From Candidatus Dormiibacterota bacterium (GTDB taxonomy: Bacteria; Chloroflexota; Dormibacteria; UBA8260), in the NCBI GenBank assembly GCA_955652455.1, contig CATPBU010000248.1, positions 1 through 6,727 of the forward strand: a DNA stretch of 6,727 nucleotides. Direction: 5' to 3'. Positions 1-6,215 of this stretch are shown here, in pieces. Made by a program: the position numbers and the translations under genes. The notes under the pieces were generated by a model. The model was not told the origin of the DNA. It did no database searches and saw only the letters and a program-made list of their open reading frames with translations. The first letter of the stretch is position 1. Every line of letters starts with the position of its first letter.

Positions 1-2238
1 GGCGAGGTTTACCGGCACAGGGCGCACCGTCACCTGGATCTGGCCGCCGTTTGATGGCTGGCCGTATTGGTCCTGCGCCTGATATGTGGAGGTGTAGACG
101 CCGCTGGCGTTGTTCGGCGGCGTGAAGGTCACGACCCCTGCATTGGAGATCGTTTCCGTCCCTGCCACGGGTGGCGTCGTAATGGTGTAGCCAAACGGTG
201 AGGCGCCAATCGGCGCGGGCACCGTTTGGGTGAAGACGGTGTTGGCGTCAATGGTTCCCGACACGGCCGCGACCGTCGGCGGCACCGGCTTGTTCACTGT
301 GAGGTCGACGGTGGCGGTCGCTGACTGCGCCCCGTCGGCATCGGAGACGCGGTAGGTGAATGTCGGAACCGCTCCACTGAAGCCTTGTACCGGCGTGAAT
401 TTGACCTGCTCCGGCGACCCCGCCACAAACTGCACCGTGCCCTGCGTTCCCGCGTTGGGCGTGGTGACGAATGTGTAGGTGAACGGGCCCGTCCCCACCG
501 GCGTTGGAACGTTGGCGTACACCGGCGCTGGACCGGTTCCCGATCCCACCACCGCCGAGACGGTCGGCCGCACTGTCACCTGCACATTGGCCGTGGCCGA
601 TGTTTGCCCGGCTGCGTCCTGGACGGAGAGCGGGATGGTCGTTATGCCCGAGGCCCCAGCCACCGGCGTCATGGTGAGGTTGCCTGACGCATCCACTATC
701 GCGGCTGACACCAGCGCCGGATTCGCCGCCGGCCCGATGAACCACGTGAACGGACCGGTGCCGTTGGCGCCCTGCGCGACGGTCGCCGGGATGTTCACGG
801 TGGTTGTGATCGCGCTCGGCACCGCCATCGGGATGATCTGCAACGTCTGGTTGGCCGTCGGTGACCCGCCATCCGGTGAGCTCACCGCTGCGGTGAGCAC
901 CAGGTTCTTGTGGGAATAGGTGGCGAGTGGCGAGAACAGAAAATGTGCCGTCACCGACTGCGCCGGTGCAAACCCATACCCGGACGGCGTGTAGGTGCAC
1001 GAGAGCTGCGTCGCTGTCGACGCCAAACAGCTCATGTTCGGGTCGGGGCTGCTGGCGCCCGTATACCCAAGTCCGGCAGGAACCGGCACTGTCAGGGTGA
1101 AGGGCTGCGTTTCGAAGTTGGCGCTGGCAGCGTTGGTGATGGTGTAGGCGGCATCGCCGGCAGCGCCTCCACCCGAGGTGAAGGTTCCACCGTTATTGAT
1201 CGTGTTGGCAACCGACAGACTTGGACCCAGCGGGTTGATCGTGGTCACCGTCACGTTCTGGATCTCGTGGATGTTGGTGGAGCCGCCCGTCGACGCGGTC
1301 CACCCGAACTTCACCGTCGGGCTCATCGCCGGCTCAGCCGCCTGCAGCACCTGGGTCCCGTTGATGCTGACCGTCACCTTCGGCGTTGCGTCGCTCGACG
1401 GGTCGACCACGATGTGCACATGGCGAACGACGTTGTTGAGCCCGCCATTGGTTCGGTCGGCGGCGGCGTCGACATGCAGCGTGGTCGGGGCTGTGGTTCC
1501 TGCCAGGTAACAGTAGTTGACCTTGTCGGCGTCCCCCGGCCCGCGCAGCACCACGGCGTTCGGCACGAACGCCGGTGTGTGCGTGTTGGGACAGCTGCCG
1601 CCGCCGTGGGCCGGGCTGTTCTCGAAGTTGGAAAAGTTGCCGTAGGCATCGAGGCCAAGCCCGAACAGCCCATGGGCCACCCCGTTGCCATTGCCGATGC
1701 CGTGGTTGCCGCCCGCGTAACCGAGGTAGCCGCCGGACGTTCCTGGCGCCACCAGTTGGAATTGACCATCGGTCATGAAGAAGGCGATTCCGTCAGCCCC
1801 ATTACCGCTGTACTGGTATGCGTCGAAGATGACGTCGATGCCGGCGGTGTCAGGAAGCGGGGAGTTGTAGAAGAGAAACCCGCTCTCGTTGTTTCCCGCA
1901 TTCGTCAGCCGGACCGCTCCACTCCCTGGCGCGTCCGCGGTCCCGGCACAGCTCTCGATGGGCGTCACCGAGTTGTTCCCGGTGGCCGTCATGCAGGGCG
2001 TGAAGTTGGAGCCGCCAATCACCCAGTGTGGATCAGGAACCGAATTGTTCTTGAAGCTCTCCGTGAAGATGGCCGTTCCGGCCGCGTGCACCGTCGTCCG
2101 TCCCACAGTTGAGAGGCCGACCACGGGGAGGCTCATGCCCAGCAGGACAGTCAGCGCACGGCGGGCAGTCCTTGGCAACAAAGCGGGCTCCAGATGATGG
2201 CGAGGCAAATACGGGGAAGCGATGTAACCTCCCCCCAT
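1..2238 (-). CDS. Secreted L-type lectin / DUF11-like / Ig-repeat surface protein (3' end outside window)
   Basis: Probable exported carbohydrate-binding adhesin or matrix protein. The frame is open from the start to the left edge (746 codons, no stop), so the C-terminus and any surface anchor are not seen. Residue numbers are from ATG 2238. A signal peptide is visible: the RTARRALTVLLG stretch, a hydrophobic core and an AxA-like cleavage region (VHAAG) near residue 53. Residues ~54-335 match bacterial legume-type lectins: GADGIAFFMTDG, GGYLGYAGG, GLGLDAYGNFSNFE, AVVLRGPG and a FGWTASTGGSTNIHEIQN tail. Residues ~337-468 resemble a DUF11 domain (PAGLGYTGA, paired Cys). Residues ~468-557, 557-651 and 652-746 are three Ig/cadherin-like repeats of about 90 residues, each with a FTPxxxxSG-type segment or equivalent and ending TVRP/TVNKP. 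The start is uncertain. ATG 2301 (GGAG, 6-nt spacer), ATG 2238 (GGAG, 7-nt spacer) and TTG 2181 (GGAG, 6-nt spacer) are all in frame; TTG 2181 gives the most normal signal peptide (about 33 residues). The sugar ligand cannot be told. Confidence 0.88.
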   Translation of the reverse strand, partial: MGGGYIASPYLPRHHLEPALLPRTARRALTVLLGMSLPVVGLSTVGRTTVHAAGTAIFTESFKNNSVPDPHWVIGGSNFTPCMTATGNNSVTPIESCAGTADAPGSGAVRLTNAGNNESGFLFYNSPLPDTAGIDVIFDAYQYSGNGADGIAFFMTDGQFQLVAPGTSGGYLGYAGGNHGIGNGNGVAHGLFGLGLDAYGNFSNFENSPAHGGGSCPNTHTPAFVPNAVVLRGPGDADKVNYCYLAGTTAPTTLHVDAAADRTNGGLNNVVRHVHIVVDPSSDATPKVTVSINGTQVLQAAEPAMSPTVKFGWTASTGGSTNIHEIQNVTVTTINPLGPSLSVANTINNGGTFTSGGGAAGDAAYTITNAASANFETQPFTLTVPVPAGLGYTGASSPDPNMSCLASTATQLSCTYTPSGYGFAPAQSVTAHFLFSPLATYSHKNLVLTAAVSSPDGGSPTANQTLQIIPMAVPSAITTTVNIPATVAQGANGTGPFTWFIGPAANPALVSAAIVDASGNLTMTPVAGASGITTIPLSVQDAAGQTSATANVQVTVRPTVSAVVGSGTGPAPVYANVPTPVGTGPFTYTFVTTPNAGTQGTVQFVAGSPEQVKFTPVQGFSGAVPTFTYRVSDADGAQSATATVDLTVNKPVPPTVAAVSGTIDANTVFTQTVPAPIGASPFGYTITTPPVAGTETISNAGVVTFTPPNNASGVYTSTYQAQDQYGQPSNGGQIQVTVRPVPVNLA

Positions 2239-2274
2239 GAAGGCGCTCCAGATGAGCTGTGTGATCGTCCCCTG

Positions 2275-2297
2275 CCGCGAACGGGAACCCATCGCGG
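2275..2297. repeat. 6-bp inverted repeat in the leader of the lectin gene
   Basis: CCGCGA (2275-2280) and TCGCGG (2292-2297) form a perfect inverted repeat around an 11-nt loop. It lies between the two candidate ATG starts (2301 and 2238) of the lectin/Ig gene and covers a third in-frame ATG at 2292. If the true start is 2238 or 2181, it is a leader hairpin or an operator half-site pair. If the start is 2301, it is coding. In DNA this GC-rich a 6-bp repeat can arise by chance, so the functional reading is weak. Confidence 0.3.
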
Positions 2298-2372
2298 TCA
2301 TGCACCACTCCGGAACATGAAAGTCTCAGAACTGCGACCTCGGGGCTCCGCGAGATCGGCTGGTCGCCCGAT

Positions 2373-4706
2373 TCATGCGGGCAGAGCGAGGACCGGAAGC
2401 TGTTGACGTCTCAGCAGCATGGCCATTTCATCGTCACTCATCGGTTTGCTGAACAGGAAGCCCTGGGCGAAGTCACACCCTCGCTGACGGAGATAGTGGG
2501 CCTGGGTGTCCGTCTCCACTCCCTCCGCGACGACGTCGAGCCCGAGGACATGGGCCATCTCGAGGATCGTGTCCACGAGCATCGGACCGTCAGCGCCCCG
2601 GTCGATGTCGTCGATGAACGCCTTGTCGACCTTCAGCCTGTCGAAGGGGAGGTCGCGCAGGCGAGACAGCGCTGAATACCCGGTGCCAAAGTCGTCGATT
2701 GCCAGGTGCACCCCGAGGGAATGGAGGGCCTCCAGAGTCGCCTGGGCACCGCTGGACTCGTTGATCGCCACCCCTTCAGTGAGCTCGAAGTCCAGCTGTT
2801 CCGCGGGAAACCCGGTCTCGTTGAGGATTCGGGCAACCTGCTCGACCAGATCCGGCTGCTCCAGGTCACGCCCGGACAAGTTGACAGCCATCCTGAAAGG
2901 CGGTAGTCCGTCCTCGATCCAGGCACGGCCCACCGTACAGGCCTTCCGCAAGACCCATTGATCGATGCGCTCAATCAGGCCGAGCTCCTCGGCAATCGGG
3001 ATGAAGGTGTCCGGACCGACCCACCCACGTGAAGGGTGGTCCCACCGAGCCAGTGCCTCAACTCCCGCGATGCCGCCCGTCTGCAGGTCAATGACCGGCT
3101 GGTACTCCACTCCGAGTGCGATGGAGTCGATCGCACGGCGGAGGTCTTCGCCGAGCTCGAGACGATCCACGAGCTTGGTGCGCATCTCGTCGGCGAACAG
3201 CCGATACCCGCCCTTTCCTTCGCGCTTGGCGAAGTACATGGCCAGGTCCGCGTCCGCAATGAGTGTCTCCGGGCGGAGGGCGCCCAGCCGGCCCGACGCC
3301 ACCCCGATGCTCGCGCTGGGATGCAGCTCTTTTCCTTCGATGAGAATTGGGAAGTCCAGCGCACCAATGATTCGTTTGGCAGTCAGGACGGCGCCGGTTG
3401 GCCCGGTGTTCTCGAGCAGGATGGCGAACTCATCACCACCCAGCCGCGCGACGGTGTCCTCGGGCCGTACCGATGCGACAAATCGTTTGCTCAGCTCGAT
3501 GAGGTATTGATCTCCCGCTGCATGGCCGAACGTATCGTTGATGCGCTTGAAGTCGTCGCAATCGAGGTACAGAACGCTGTGCTCTTCTTGGCCGGCGCTG
3601 CCAGTGGCCAGCTCCATACGGTGGCGGAGGAGATCGCGATTCGGGAGACCGGTGAGGGCATCGTGAAGGGCCTGGTGAGTCAGCTTCTTCTCGAACTCGT
3701 GGCGTTCGCTGACGTCGGTCACGTTGAGGACCATCCCATCAACGGCGGGATCATCGAGCCGATTGGTCACCTTCACCCACGCATGCCGCCATTCGCCGTC
3801 CAAGCGAAGGAGCCGGGTCTCGACCTCCGATACGGTCCCTCCCCCGCCGGACATCACCCGCTGCCATGCCTTTGCCGTGTGGTCGCGATCGTCAGGGTGA
3901 ACCATCGCATCGAACGCCTTCGCCCCGGCGCTGTCGTCAAAGAACTCCTCATCGAATGACGGGGTGACAAACGCGACATGCCCACTGCGGTCAATCACCA
4001 GGATTCCATCGCTGGCATGCTCAACCAGCGCCGACAGCCGTCGTTCGCGCCGGCGCACCATCTGCTGTCGCTCCTTGAGCTGGCGCAGAAGCCACAATGC
4101 GGCCACGAATCCGATGGTGATCGCCATGGCGATGGCCAGCGCGGACGCGGTCTGGGTCGCGTCGCGTTGACTCTGCCGGGCGGTGACGTCCGCGGCGATG
4201 AGGTCGTCCAGTGCCGTGAGCTGCGCTGTGACTTCGGTCAACGACGTGTTCAGGTTGTCTTCCACCACCGGCCTCAGGAGCACATCGACGGCGGAAGCGG
4301 TCGCCGCCCCACTCGTCAGCACAGCCGCCCGCGCGCCGTTGGTCACCCGCCACGCCCGAAGGACCACGCTCAGTGCCGATTGCTCACTGGAGCTCAGATC
4401 AGGAGAGGACCCCAAGGCGGCAAGCCCGGCGTCTACCAGTTTCCCGGCCACGGTGAGAGCGGTGGCGTCGTGAGCGGCATGACTGACCAGGAAGGCAGTT
4501 CCGCTGAGGGCCGCGTCGCGCAGGTGTTCACGGATGTTGGCCAATTGCACGTCGATCACCCCGGTCCGCTGCAGGGTGGCCGACGCCGAATTGTTGACGG
4601 CGAGCCCGCCGATCGATACCCCGGCCACCACGACCATCGGAAGCAAGAGGAGGAGCGACGTGAAACGAGAACGGTCGCGGCTGTCGTGGTGCAGGGGAGG
4701 ATTCAC
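2373..4706 (-). CDS. Membrane-bound diguanylate cyclase/phosphodiesterase (sensor-PAS-GGDEF-EAL)
   Basis: Makes and/or degrades the second messenger c-di-GMP at the inner face of the membrane. The protein has 777 residues. TM1 is ~16-39, followed by an extracytoplasmic, helix-rich segment ~40-187 (possibly a four-helix-bundle sensor), then TM2 ~188-207. A basic linker leads to a PAS domain (~223-335, ending NVTDVSERHEFEKKLTHQA). The GGDEF domain (~345-505) has an intact GGDEF at 423-427 and an RxxD inhibitory site (R414-D417) exactly five residues before it, so product feedback is expected. The EAL domain (~515-765) keeps E550-A551-L552, N609, ELTE 641-644, DDFGTGYSAL from D671, K692, E728 and QG 748-749, so phosphodiesterase activity is also plausible. 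The GTG start at 4706 is the first start codon after an in-frame TGA. No Shine-Dalgarno sequence precedes it. The lectin/Ig gene follows on the same strand. Net activity and signal are unknown. Confidence 0.95.
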   Translation of the reverse strand: MNPPLHHDSRDRSRFTSLLLLLPMVVVAGVSIGGLAVNNSASATLQRTGVIDVQLANIREHLRDAALSGTAFLVSHAAHDATALTVAGKLVDAGLAALGSSPDLSSSEQSALSVVLRAWRVTNGARAAVLTSGAATASAVDVLLRPVVEDNLNTSLTEVTAQLTALDDLIAADVTARQSQRDATQTASALAIAMAITIGFVAALWLLRQLKERQQMVRRRERRLSALVEHASDGILVIDRSGHVAFVTPSFDEEFFDDSAGAKAFDAMVHPDDRDHTAKAWQRVMSGGGGTVSEVETRLLRLDGEWRHAWVKVTNRLDDPAVDGMVLNVTDVSERHEFEKKLTHQALHDALTGLPNRDLLRHRMELATGSAGQEEHSVLYLDCDDFKRINDTFGHAAGDQYLIELSKRFVASVRPEDTVARLGGDEFAILLENTGPTGAVLTAKRIIGALDFPILIEGKELHPSASIGVASGRLGALRPETLIADADLAMYFAKREGKGGYRLFADEMRTKLVDRLELGEDLRRAIDSIALGVEYQPVIDLQTGGIAGVEALARWDHPSRGWVGPDTFIPIAEELGLIERIDQWVLRKACTVGRAWIEDGLPPFRMAVNLSGRDLEQPDLVEQVARILNETGFPAEQLDFELTEGVAINESSGAQATLEALHSLGVHLAIDDFGTGYSALSRLRDLPFDRLKVDKAFIDDIDRGADGPMLVDTILEMAHVLGLDVVAEGVETDTQAHYLRQRGCDFAQGFLFSKPMSDDEMAMLLRRQQLPVLALPA

Positions 4707-4869
4707 GGTGTGGGCAGATTGGTTGCCAGACGTGTGAGGGGCTCGAGCTCAGGGTATTTCCCGCGATGAGCACGGCCGCGCCGCGTAGCCGGACCTGGGA
4801 CAACCCGTAGCGGCGCCGTCCGCCTCCTCCGCCATCTAGCCCACGCACGGTCCGGCTCACTTGATGAAG
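4707..4869. other. Non-coding interval between tRNA-Pro and the c-di-GMP enzyme gene
   Basis: This is 163 bases with no convincing gene; the reading frames that cross it are arginine/glycine-rich and run on antisense or out of frame into the enzyme gene. It must hold the 5' leader and promoter of the c-di-GMP enzyme gene and the end of the tRNA transcript, both on the minus strand. It contains the 9-bp inverted repeat at 4787-4857 and a GCTCGAGC palindrome at 4741-4748. I looked for a c-di-GMP riboswitch and did not find its conserved core. No clear -35/-10 pair stands out. Confidence 0.6.
4787..4857 (-). repeat. 9-bp perfect inverted repeat enclosing a 53-nt, partly foldable loop
   Basis: AGCCGGACC (4787-4795) is the exact reverse complement of GGTCCGGCT (4849-4857). 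Read on the minus strand, the RNA would form a 9-bp closing stem. Inside it, TGGCGG and CCGCTA can form a second stem of 6 bp (one G-U pair). The element lies 12 bases past the 3' end of tRNA-Pro and 80 bases before the GTG of the c-di-GMP enzyme gene. No T-run follows on the minus strand, so it is not a standard intrinsic terminator. It could help end or process the tRNA transcript, form a leader structure for the enzyme gene, or be a protein-binding site. Confidence 0.45.
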
Positions 4870-4943
4870 TCGGGGCGACTGGATTCGAACCAGCGACCCC
4901 CTGCTCCCAAAGCAGGTGCGCTACCGGGCTGCGCCACGCCCCG
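4870..4943 (-). tRNA. tRNA-Pro(UGG)
   Basis: The full cloverleaf can be read. The acceptor stem is CGGGGCG/CGCCCCG with discriminator A; C1-G72 and A73 fit bacterial proline tRNAs. The D-stem is GCGC/GCGC, and the anticodon stem CCTGC/GCAGG holds loop TTTGGGA. The variable loop is GGGTC, and the T-stem GCTGG/CCAGT holds TTCGAAT. The anticodon TGG (4907-4909) reads CCA and, by wobble, other proline codons. Length is 74 nt including the discriminator. The gene does not encode CCA (CTT follows), so a CCA-adding enzyme must finish it. No repeat of its 3' end is visible elsewhere in the window, so there is no sign of an integrated element here. Confidence 0.97.
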
Positions 4944-4953
4944 ACCCGCCTAG

Positions 4954-4959
4954 AGCATA
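4954..4959 (-). promoter_or_regulatory. Possible -10 element of the tRNA-Pro promoter
   Basis: On the minus strand TATGCT (4 of 6 matches to TATAAT) ends 10 bases before the tRNA 5' end, a usual distance for a tRNA promoter. It lies in the 86-base divergent gap between the tRNA and the MarP-type gene. I found no good -35 hexamer at the expected spacing, so this is a weak call. Confidence 0.3.
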
Positions 4960-5029
4960 GGGGCTAGGCCGCCGCCAGACCCGGCGCGCGGTGGGCGCAG
5001 CCCAGTGATCAGACGGCAAACTGTCCGCC

Positions 5030-6205
5030 GTGGATCTTCTCGACGGTGTGATCATCGTCCTGGTCGCAACCGGGCTCTTCTCAGGCTACCGCAGAGGCAT
5101 CAGCTGGGTCGGGCCGTCCCTGGTCGGGCTGGTCGTGGGGATCCTGGTCGGTGCGGCCACCGCTCCGCCGCTCGCCGGGCTGTTCAGCAAGCAGCCCGAG
5201 GTCGGCCCACTGGTCACGTCCGGGATCTTCCTCGCCATCGTCCTGATCATCCAGGGGATCGGCACCGCCGTTGGCTTTCGCGCACGGACACGCACGCTGC
5301 GCACCCGGTTCGCGCAGTGGGATTCTGGCCTCGGCGCGGTCATCGCCGTCTTGGGCGTGCTCGCCGGGTCCTGGTACCTGGGGCTCACGTTCTCCCAGAG
5401 TCCCTGGGCGGCGCTCGACACCCAGATCGAGCACTCGTCGATCGAGCGGGCCCTCGCCGGCATCGCCCCGCAACCGCCCGGGTTCCTGGCAGCGCTCGAG
5501 AACTCGCTGCGCAAGCACCAGTTCCCCAACCCGTTCGCGGGCCTTGCTCCGGGGGCACCCGCGCCCGCGGACATTCCTAAGCTGATCAAGACGGTGGGCA
5601 TTCAAAGGGCGGCGGCGGAAAGCTCCAAGGTCGTCGCGTTCGGCTGCGGCGGCGGCGCCGAGGCAGGTTCCTCCTGGCCGATCGGAAACGACGACATGCT
5701 GACCAACGCTCACGTCGTCGCCGGCTCGAGCCACGTCGAGGTGGACACACCCGACGGCAACACCCACTCCGCCGAGGTTGTCTACTTCGATCCCAACGTG
5801 GACGTCGCCATCCTCCACGTCCCCGGCCTCGGCCTGGCGGCGCTGCCGATGGCCTCCGCCGACCCGGGCCGCGTGCAGGGCGCCGTCATCGGCTATCCCG
5901 GCGGCCAGATGGAGAGTGTGGTGCCGGCATTGGTGCGAGGTACCGAGAACGCAACCGGCTACAACATCTACGGCTCGTCGCTCGTACAGCGCGACATCGA
6001 GGTGCTCGCGGCCGTGGTCATCCCGGGCAACTCCGGCGGCCCGATGGTCGACACCAACGGGACCGTCCAGGGGGTGGTGTTCGCCGCCAGCACAACCGAT
6101 CCGAACGAAGGCTACGCGCTGACCATGACCCAGGTCGCCGGGGACATCCAGCTTGGCCGCGGGCGCACCCAGCCGGTCTCGACGCAGCAGTGCATCAACG
6201 GTTGA
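5030..6205 (+). CDS. marP: MarP-family membrane-anchored serine protease (CvpA-like + trypsin-like)
   Basis: Predicted membrane-tethered protease facing outside the cytoplasmic membrane. In Mycobacterium tuberculosis the family member MarP (Rv3671c) is needed for acid and oxidative stress resistance. This protein is 391 residues, close to the mycobacterial length. Residues ~1-120 are CvpA-like with about four hydrophobic segments (~6-20, 28-50, 62-83, 101-120) and an early GYRRGIS motif. A proline/alanine-rich linker (~145-183) leads to the chymotrypsin-fold domain. The catalytic triad is visible: H228 in TNAHVVAG, D258 in NVDVAILHV and S335 in IPGNSGGPM. C206 at the start of the protease domain and C388 four residues from the end match the redox-sensitive disulfide of MarP in position. 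GTG 5030 is the first usual start after an in-frame TGA and begins directly in the CvpA helix. No clear Shine-Dalgarno sequence precedes it. Specific substrates cannot be told. Confidence 0.93.
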   Translation: MDLLDGVIIVLVATGLFSGYRRGISWVGPSLVGLVVGILVGAATAPPLAGLFSKQPEVGPLVTSGIFLAIVLIIQGIGTAVGFRARTRTLRTRFAQWDSGLGAVIAVLGVLAGSWYLGLTFSQSPWAALDTQIEHSSIERALAGIAPQPPGFLAALENSLRKHQFPNPFAGLAPGAPAPADIPKLIKTVGIQRAAAESSKVVAFGCGGGAEAGSSWPIGNDDMLTNAHVVAGSSHVEVDTPDGNTHSAEVVYFDPNVDVAILHVPGLGLAALPMASADPGRVQGAVIGYPGGQMESVVPALVRGTENATGYNIYGSSLVQRDIEVLAAVVIPGNSGGPMVDTNGTVQGVVFAASTTDPNEGYALTMTQVAGDIQLGRGRTQPVSTQQCING

Positions 6206-6215
6206 GCAGCACCGG

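Noticed and set aside
248..1000. 250-codon minus-strand open frame inside the lectin/Ig gene
   Set aside because: It is in a different frame from the Ig-like repeats and rich in His/Arg/Gly with no recognisable fold. It is an out-of-frame shadow.
910..2112. 400-codon plus-strand open frame over the lectin gene
   Set aside because: The product is arginine/glycine-rich with no domain pattern, typical of an antisense shadow in GC-rich DNA. The minus-strand frame gives a clear lectin.
2355..2372. Possible terminator hairpin right after the GGDEF-EAL stop (ATCGG/CCGAT, 8-nt loop)
   Set aside because: The stem is only 5 bp and no T-run follows on the minus strand, so it does not qualify as an intrinsic terminator.
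3036..3959. 307-codon plus-strand open frame antisense to the GGDEF-EAL gene
   Set aside because: The opposite strand encodes conserved GGDEF and EAL motifs through this whole stretch, so the plus-strand frame is a mirror artefact.
3978..4769. 263-codon plus-strand open frame antisense to the sensor part of the GGDEF-EAL gene
   Set aside because: Low-complexity Arg/Gly/His composition, no domain, and fully antisense to a gene with clear membrane helices and a PAS domain.
4707..4869. c-di-GMP riboswitch upstream of the GGDEF-EAL gene
   Set aside because: The conserved core of the known c-di-GMP riboswitch classes is absent; only an unrelated inverted repeat is seen.
4870..4943. tRNA-Pro as an attachment site of an integrated element
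   Set aside because: No integrase gene and no second copy of the tRNA 3' end is seen in the window; the flanking genes look like core chromosome.
5081..5818. 245-codon minus-strand open frame antisense to the MarP-type gene
   Set aside because: No recognisable features, Asp/Gly/Arg-rich, and opposed to a well-supported protease.
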